64,000 nucleotides of DNA from Prodigiosinella aquatilis (GTDB lineage: Bacteria > Pseudomonadota > Gammaproteobacteria > Enterobacterales > Enterobacteriaceae). Each line of letters begins with the position of its first letter. The stretch's first letter is position 1. Below, in pieces: positions 63,578-64,000 of this stretch. The translations under genes and the position numbers were made by a program. A model generated the notes under the pieces. The model was given only the letters and a program-made list of their open reading frames with translations. It was not told the origin of the DNA and did not search any database. The stretch is taken from assembly GCA_030388725.1 (NCBI GenBank), contig CP128857.1, positions 372,001 through 436,000 of the forward strand, written 5' to 3'.

Positions 63578-64000
63578 ATGCAGAGAGTAACCCCTTTGAC
63601 GCTTTATCAGCAGGCTTTGTCAGCGCAGGAGTATCAGCCGGATGAAGTACAATACCAGACAGTGATTCGGCTGGATAATATTCATCAGGAATTGGTTAAA
63701 CATGTGCAGGACATTCAGACTCCACCCACAGGGCTGCTGGGGAAGTGGCGTTCATGGTTGGGGGGACGGGAAGAAACAACGACACCGGTACAAGGGCTTT
63801 ACATGTGGGGTGGTGTAGGCCGAGGGAAAACCTGGTTGATGGATCTGTTTTTCCATGGTTTGCCGTCAAAACGAAAATTACGTCTGCATTTTCATCGTTT
63901 TATGCTGCGCGTGCATGAGGAACTGAACCAATTGCAAGGGCAGGAGAATCCGCTGGAAAAAGTTGCTGATGGCTTTAAGTCCGAAACGGATGTGCTCTGT
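63578..64000 (+). CDS. zapE: Cell division ATPase ZapE (AFG1-like), N-terminal part
   Basis: The first 141 residues of a protein of about 375 residues; the window ends inside the gene. The ATG at 63578 follows GGAG. The AAA+ P-loop GGVGRGKT lies at residues 78-85, preceded by GLYMWG and followed by WLMDLFF and the conserved LHFHRFMLRVHEEL. ZapE is an ATPase that destabilises FtsZ polymers late in division. It is the last feature, cut by the edge. Confidence 0.94.
   Translation, partial: MQRVTPLTLYQQALSAQEYQPDEVQYQTVIRLDNIHQELVKHVQDIQTPPTGLLGKWRSWLGGREETTTPVQGLYMWGGVGRGKTWLMDLFFHGLPSKRKLRLHFHRFMLRVHEELNQLQGQENPLEKVADGFKSETDVLC

Noticed and set aside
1..64000. tRNA, rRNA, CRISPR array, insertion sequence or prophage
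   Set aside because: I looked for spaced direct repeats, transposase or integrase motifs and tRNA-like cloverleaf ends, and saw none. A covariance-model scan would be needed to exclude small RNAs.

Overview
This 64 kb window is chromosomal DNA of a gammaproteobacterium in the order Enterobacterales. Nearly every protein is a close full-length relative of an Escherichia coli housekeeping protein, and long stretches keep E. coli gene order: glpE..glpG-glpR-malPQ..nfuA-gntX-bioH-tex..greB-ompR-envZ-pckA-hslO-hslR-yrfG-igaA-nudE-mrcA-hofMNOPQ-aroK-aroB-damX-dam-rpe-gph-trpS, then yjgA/pmbA, then rnk..ptsO-rapZ-ptsN-hpf-rpoN-lptBAC-kdsCD-yrbG-mlaFEDCB-ibaG-murA-degS-degQ-zapG-zapE. The departures from E. 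coli (ulaG-ulaR next to glpE, a probable ornithine-lipid synthase gene, no malT beside malPQ, ERIC-type repeats) would suit a plant- or environment-associated family such as Pectobacteriaceae or Yersiniaceae. That placement is inference.

Layout. 1-1.4 kb: end of L-ascorbate utilisation (ulaG, ulaR). 1.4-7.5 kb: the glpE/glpG/glpR group, split by a minus-strand carbohydrate cassette (truncated DeoR-type regulator, ribokinase-like kinase, DHDPS/NAL-family aldolase, MFS permease) of unknown substrate. A near-consensus CRP site and an ERIC-like repeat lie in the gap before glpG. 7.5-12 kb: malPQ, 46 bp behind glpR. 12-17 kb: Fe-S assembly (nfuA), gntX, biotin synthesis (bioH) and tex. 17-21 kb: two envelope genes not found at this place in E. 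coli, an OlsF-like bifunctional acyltransferase and an LTA-synthase-family membrane transferase. 21-31 kb: greB, the ompR/envZ osmosensor pair, pckA, the heat-shock proteins Hsp33 and Hsp15, yrfG, igaA and nudE.

31-44 kb: PBP1A, the hofMNOPQ type IV pilus-like DNA-uptake operon with a doubly frameshifted secretin gene, and the shikimate / DNA-methylation / pentose-phosphate run aroK-aroB-damX-dam-rpe-gph-trpS. 44-46 kb: darP and pmbA, which sit elsewhere in E. coli, so the trpS/darP boundary is a change of synteny. 46-64 kb: an envelope-biogenesis block with the nitrogen PTS and sigma-54 (ptsO, rapZ, ptsN, hpf, rpoN), LPS transport and Kdo synthesis (lptABC, kdsCD), the Mla phospholipid pathway, murA, and envelope proteases and division factors (degS, degQ, zapG, zapE, the last cut by the window end).

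I saw no rRNA, tRNA, CRISPR array, insertion sequence or phage. The parts most worth a second look are the carbohydrate cassette between glpE and glpG, the olsF/LTA-synthase pair between tex and greB, the broken hofQ, and two small repeat families, each seen twice (ERIC-like elements, and a palindrome with a T tail).
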